Both the position numbers and the translations under genes were made by a program. The notes below the pieces were generated by a model. That model was not told where the DNA came from. It searched no databases and saw only the letters and a list, made by a program, of their open reading frames with translations. A DNA stretch of 64,000 nucleotides from Variovorax paradoxus (lineage in GTDB: Bacteria > Pseudomonadota > Gammaproteobacteria > Burkholderiales > Burkholderiaceae_C): assembly GCF_902712855.1 (NCBI RefSeq), contig NZ_LR743507.1, positions 1,102,001 through 1,166,000 on the forward strand. The letters run 5' to 3'. Below, one piece after another: positions 60,630-64,000 of this stretch; within the stretch, counting starts at the first letter, position 1; each line of letters opens with the position of its first letter.

Positions 60630-61841
60630 ATGCATTCCATTCTTCACAGGCACCGTCCGGCACGGGCGCGGCACCTTGCGGTGCGGGCGCAGCGCGGCGC
60701 CTCCATGACCGAGACGATGATCGCGCTGCCGCTGCTGATCCTCTTCGTGATGTGCGTGGTGCAGTTCGGCCTGATCTACCGCGCGCGCCTTACGCTGGAA
60801 TACGCCGCGCACGAGGCCGCGCGCGCCGGCTCGCTCAACAACGGCATGCCGCTGCCCTTCGTCTTCCGCATCGGCAACTCGACCACGCCGGGCCTGAGCA
60901 CGCTCAACAGCGCCGCGCTCGAGCTCACCACCAACGCGCTGACGCGCGGCAGCGTGTGGCAGGGGCTGGTGAAGGGCATGATGCCGCTGAACGTGAGGGA
61001 CGCCAGCGTGGGCGGCATGTTCAAGGGATGGATCGACACCAACACCGACCTGATCGAGTCGGCCTGCATCGAGTACCTGAACCCGACGCAGACCACCTTC
61101 GTGGACTGGGGCTTCATCGAGAACTTCGGCGAGAACCGCTGGATCATGCAGATCCCCAACGACACCATGCGCTATCGCAAGCCGCTGCCCTACGACTTCA
61201 AGGCCAAGGCCATGAGCACCACCGTGGGCATCGGCGATCCCTTGCCGCCCGACGCGGAGCTGCGCGGCAACGTGTCGAACAAGACGCTCGGCGAGACCAG
61301 CGTGCTGCACCTGCGCGTGCACTACGGCTACCGGCTGGGCATTCCGGTGGCCAACAAGATCATCCTCACCGCGCTCAAGGGCTACCAGTTCGCGGGCGAG
61401 GCATGGTTCAAGCTGCTGTCGACCGACGGCGCCAGCGCACCGGGCACCGACTTCCGCCTGAACCAGCTCGACGCCTACTACATCGCCAACGGCAAGATCC
61501 CGCTGTCGGCCGACGGCGTGGTGGGCATGGAGTCGCCGATGTACTGGCATCCGTTCTATTCCTTCGGCCCGAAGAGCGACCGCAGCATCGAGCTGCAGTG
61601 GGACCCTGCGTGGAGCAACAATGAGGGCATCAACGTGCTCGAGAAGCCGCAGGACGCCATGACCAACATCTTCGCCTTCGTGCGAAACAACAGCACCGAG
61701 TGGGCCTCGCAGCTGCTGGCCAAGGGCATCGACGCGGCCGCCGACAAGATCGGCGACGGCAATTCCTTCTGCCCTGCCATCTGGGACGGTTCGGTGAAGG
61801 GCCAGCTCGACAAGGTGCCGAACCCGGGCACCGCGCCTTGA
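60630..61841 (+). CDS. TadE-like pseudopilin with long periplasmic domain
   Basis: A 403-residue protein. The leader (MHSILHRHRPARARHLAVRAQRG) precedes ASMTETMIALPLLILFVMCVVQFGLIYRARLTLEYAAHEAARAG, the TadE-like segment with Glu at +5. The remaining ~330 residues are soluble and contain VLHLRVHYGYRLGIPVANKI, as in TadE-like proteins of betaproteobacteria. ATG 60630 has AGGAG 10 bases upstream; an earlier in-frame GTG at 60594 overlaps the DUF192 stop. Its stop overlaps the next gene start (TGATG). Confidence 0.85.
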   Translation: MHSILHRHRPARARHLAVRAQRGASMTETMIALPLLILFVMCVVQFGLIYRARLTLEYAAHEAARAGSLNNGMPLPFVFRIGNSTTPGLSTLNSAALELTTNALTRGSVWQGLVKGMMPLNVRDASVGGMFKGWIDTNTDLIESACIEYLNPTQTTFVDWGFIENFGENRWIMQIPNDTMRYRKPLPYDFKAKAMSTTVGIGDPLPPDAELRGNVSNKTLGETSVLHLRVHYGYRLGIPVANKIILTALKGYQFAGEAWFKLLSTDGASAPGTDFRLNQLDAYYIANGKIPLSADGVVGMESPMYWHPFYSFGPKSDRSIELQWDPAWSNNEGINVLEKPQDAMTNIFAFVRNNSTEWASQLLAKGIDAAADKIGDGNSFCPAIWDGSVKGQLDKVPNPGTAP

Positions 61842-64000
61842 TGCGCAAGGCGGCGAATGGCGCGGGCGCGCTGGCGCTGTGCGCGGCCACGATCTTCGTC
61901 TCGGCCTTCCTGCTGTTCCTGGTGCAGCCGCTGATCGCGCGGCAGATCCTGCCGTGGTTCGGCGGCTCCGCCGCGGTGTGGACGCTGTGCCTCGTGTTCT
62001 TCCAGGTGGTGCTGCTGCTCGGCTATTTCTATGCCGACCGGCTGTCGCGCCGGCCGCTGCGCACGCAGGCCGCGGTGCATGCGCTGCTGCTGCTCGCGGC
62101 GTGCGCGATGCTGCCGGTGATTCCGGATGCGTCATGGAAGCCGACCGGCCAGGGCGATCCGGCGGCGGGCGTGCTCGCGGTGCTGGCGGTCACCGTCGGG
62201 CTGCCGTACCTCGCGGTGTGCACCACGGGGCCGCTGGTGCAGAGCTGGGTCGCACGGCTGCACGCGGGTGCCGAGTCGCGGCAGGCAAAGGTCTACCGGC
62301 TGTTCGCGCTGTCGAACCTCGCGGCGCTGGCGGCGCTCGTGGTGTACCCGTTCGTGCTCGAGCCGGTGTTCGCGTTGCATGCGCAGGCCGTGGCGTGGTC
62401 GGCGGGCTTCGGCGCGTTCGCGGTGCTGGCGATCATGTCGGTGCTGACGGTCGCGAAGGCCGCACCCGCGCCGGTGAGCACCGAAACCCCCGCGCAGGCC
62501 GCATCGGCATCGCCTGCGCCGCCGCTGTCGTGGCGCGACCAGCTACTGTGGCTGGTGCTGGCCGCGCTCGGCACCGTCGCGCTGCTCGCGGTGTCGGCCT
62601 TCATCACGCAGGACATCGCCTCGGTGCCGATGCTGTGGATCGTGCCGCTCGCGCTGTACCTGCTGAGCTTCGTGCTGTGCTTCGACAGCGACTTCTGGTA
62701 CCGGCGCTGGCTCTTCTGGCCGCTGGTGCTGGTGCTCACGCCGGCGATGGGCTGGTACCTGACCACGCCGCAGCGCTCGCTGCCCATTGCCGCAGCCATC
62801 GGGCTCTACTGCGCGGGCCTGTTCGCGATCTGCATGTTCGCGAACGGCGAACTCGCGCGGGCGCGGCCGGGGCCCGCGCGGCTCACGCGGTTCTACCTGC
62901 TGCTGGCGCTCGGCGGCGCGGTGGGCGGCCTCTTCGCGGGCGTGTTCGCGCCGCATTTCTTCAACGGCTACTGGGAGCTGCCGGCGAGCCTCGCGGTGCC
63001 GGGGCTCGTCATGCTGTGGCTCGTGCGTGCGCGCCAGCAGTGGGTGTGGTTCGTCTTCGCCTTCGCGGCGGTGCTGGGCTTCGGGGCCTTCCTGAAGATG
63101 GACGCGGTCGCGGTGTCGCTGAACGTCTTCTACGCGGCGGTGACCGCGATGGCCTGCTTCGCGATCGGCTACACCGCGTGGCGCGCGCGTGCGTGGGCCG
63201 CCGCCGCGGGCCTGGCCGGCGCGCTCGCGGCCGTGGCCGTGGCATGGCTCTCGATTTCCAGCGTGCTCGAGGCCGACAACCGCACGACGCTGCGCGTGCG
63301 CAATTTCTACGGTGCGTTGCGCGTGGAGCAGTTCGGCATTCCGGGCGCGCTCACTTCGTCGCGCCGGCTGATGCACGGCGTGATCTCGCATGGCGAGCAG
63401 GTGATGGGCGCCATCCACCGGCGCCTGCCCACGACCTACTACGGACCCAAGTCGGGCGCCGGCGTGGCGCTTGCCGCGAACCGCGCGGCGCCGCAGCGCG
63501 TGGGCGTGATCGGCCTGGGCGTGGGCACGCTCGCGGCCTATGGCCGTGCGGGCGATGCGATGCGCTTCTACGAGATCAACCCGCTGGTGACGGCGGCGGC
63601 GCGCGCGCACTTCACCTTCCTGGCGGACTCGGCCGCGAACGTCGAGGTGGTGCCGGGCGATGCGCGGCTGGTGCTGCAGCAGGAGCTCGATGCGCAGGGG
63701 CCGCAGCGCTTCGACGTGCTGGTCGTCGATGCGTTCTCCGGCGACGCGATTCCCATGCACCTGATGACCCGCGAAGCGCTGGCACTGTACCTGCGGCACA
63801 TGAAGCCCACCGGCGTGATCGCCTTCCACATCAGCAACCGGCACCTGGACCTGGCGCCCGTGCTGAAGCGCTTGGGCGACGACGCAGGCCTTCAGGCACT
63901 GCGCGTGCGCTTCGAGCCCGAGCGCGGCAACCCCACGCTGGAGCACACCTCGGACTACGTGCTGCTGACGCGAGATGCGCGCTTCATGGCGGACCCGATG
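61841..64000 (+). CDS. MFS-like/spermidine synthase-like fusion protein, second copy (3' partial)
   Basis: 720 residues are visible and the frame is still open at the window end. It starts ATG 61841, overlapping the TadE-like stop (TGATG). The membrane half begins TIFVSAFLLFLVQPLIARQILPWFGGSAAVWTLCLVFFQVVLLLGYFYAD, nearly the same as the copy at 30284; the cytoplasmic half has RVGVIGLGVGTLAAYGRAGD, FYEINPLVTAAARAHF and DVLVVDAFSGDAIPMHLMTREALALYLRHM. As in the other copy, the GGGDG motif of aminopropyltransferases is missing. It lies at the end of the Tad operon by overlap, but may not belong functionally. Confidence 0.87.
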   Translation, partial: MRKAANGAGALALCAATIFVSAFLLFLVQPLIARQILPWFGGSAAVWTLCLVFFQVVLLLGYFYADRLSRRPLRTQAAVHALLLLAACAMLPVIPDASWKPTGQGDPAAGVLAVLAVTVGLPYLAVCTTGPLVQSWVARLHAGAESRQAKVYRLFALSNLAALAALVVYPFVLEPVFALHAQAVAWSAGFGAFAVLAIMSVLTVAKAAPAPVSTETPAQAASASPAPPLSWRDQLLWLVLAALGTVALLAVSAFITQDIASVPMLWIVPLALYLLSFVLCFDSDFWYRRWLFWPLVLVLTPAMGWYLTTPQRSLPIAAAIGLYCAGLFAICMFANGELARARPGPARLTRFYLLLALGGAVGGLFAGVFAPHFFNGYWELPASLAVPGLVMLWLVRARQQWVWFVFAFAAVLGFGAFLKMDAVAVSLNVFYAAVTAMACFAIGYTAWRARAWAAAAGLAGALAAVAVAWLSISSVLEADNRTTLRVRNFYGALRVEQFGIPGALTSSRRLMHGVISHGEQVMGAIHRRLPTTYYGPKSGAGVALAANRAAPQRVGVIGLGVGTLAAYGRAGDAMRFYEINPLVTAAARAHFTFLADSAANVEVVPGDARLVLQQELDAQGPQRFDVLVVDAFSGDAIPMHLMTREALALYLRHMKPTGVIAFHISNRHLDLAPVLKRLGDDAGLQALRVRFEPERGNPTLEHTSDYVLLTRDARFMADPM

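Overview
The window is a single stretch of very GC-rich bacterial chromosome. Its gene content points to a betaproteobacterium of the Comamonadaceae, most likely Variovorax or a close relative. The clues are two Bug/TctC-family binding proteins, a PPi-type phosphofructokinase, DUF2917, Adhesin_E, cysteine-rich CWC and PsiF-type small proteins, an argS-SPOR-dsbA run, and an lptA-lptB-rpoN cluster. The genus is inferred from gene content, not from a marker gene. I found no rRNA, tRNA, CRISPR array, insertion sequence or prophage.

Layout. 1-3.3 kb: a LivG/LivF fused ABC ATPase (cut by the window edge), a BenE transporter and gshB. 3.3-6.8 kb: an iron operon on the minus strand (TonB receptor then PepSY membrane protein) behind a Fur-box-like site. 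6.9-12.1 kb: a class II amidotransferase, an orphan binding protein, a DHA2 exporter with a suspected 5' frameshift, a zinc-ribbon metallopeptidase and a CWC protein. 12.1-17.6 kb: PPi-PFK, a thiolase/enoyl-CoA hydratase pair, a divergent DUF2917/LysR pair with a clear operator palindrome, and a fasciclin lipoprotein. 18-25.4 kb: an MFS transporter, malate synthase G, a short HisC-like aminotransferase, a Bug protein, a four-copy tandem repeat array and an IclR regulator. 25.5-28.6 kb: HMG-CoA-lyase-like enzyme, CaiB-type CoA transferase and a second Bug protein, an apparent uptake-activation-cleavage cassette controlled by the divergent IclR. 28.7-43 kb: LysR, DUF2214, an MFS-spermidine-synthase-like fusion, PsiF, argS, a frameshifted SPOR (FtsN-like) gene, dsbA, lptA, lptB, rpoN, a phospholipase-D-like lipoprotein, LysE and small membrane proteins. 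42.4-48.5 kb: a cytochrome b561/YceI/YceI operon, an orphan hybrid histidine kinase, an rRNA methyltransferase, an Adhesin_E-like protein and a lone PIN protein.

48.9-61.8 kb is a Tad (Flp) pilus locus behind an AraC regulator: Flp-like pilin, TadG-like protein, pseudopilin-like protein, secreted protein, second Flp-like pilin, CpaB, secretin CpaC, an FHA-CpaF fusion ATPase, TadB, TadC, DUF192 and a TadE-like protein. Most junctions are overlapping or a few bases long. No TadZ/CpaE, TadD or prepilin peptidase gene is present here. The window ends inside a second MFS-spermidine-synthase-like gene.

The most unusual signal is a dispersed intergenic repeat family, present as four tandem units at 24.2-24.6 kb and as single copies near 29.7, 36.2, 38.0 and 39.7 kb. 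One end of each unit abuts a stop codon or lies just ahead of a start codon. Its internal hairpin shows compensatory base changes between copies. In the reverse orientation its purine-rich end appears to supply the ribosome-binding sequence of rpoN and of the DUF2214 gene.
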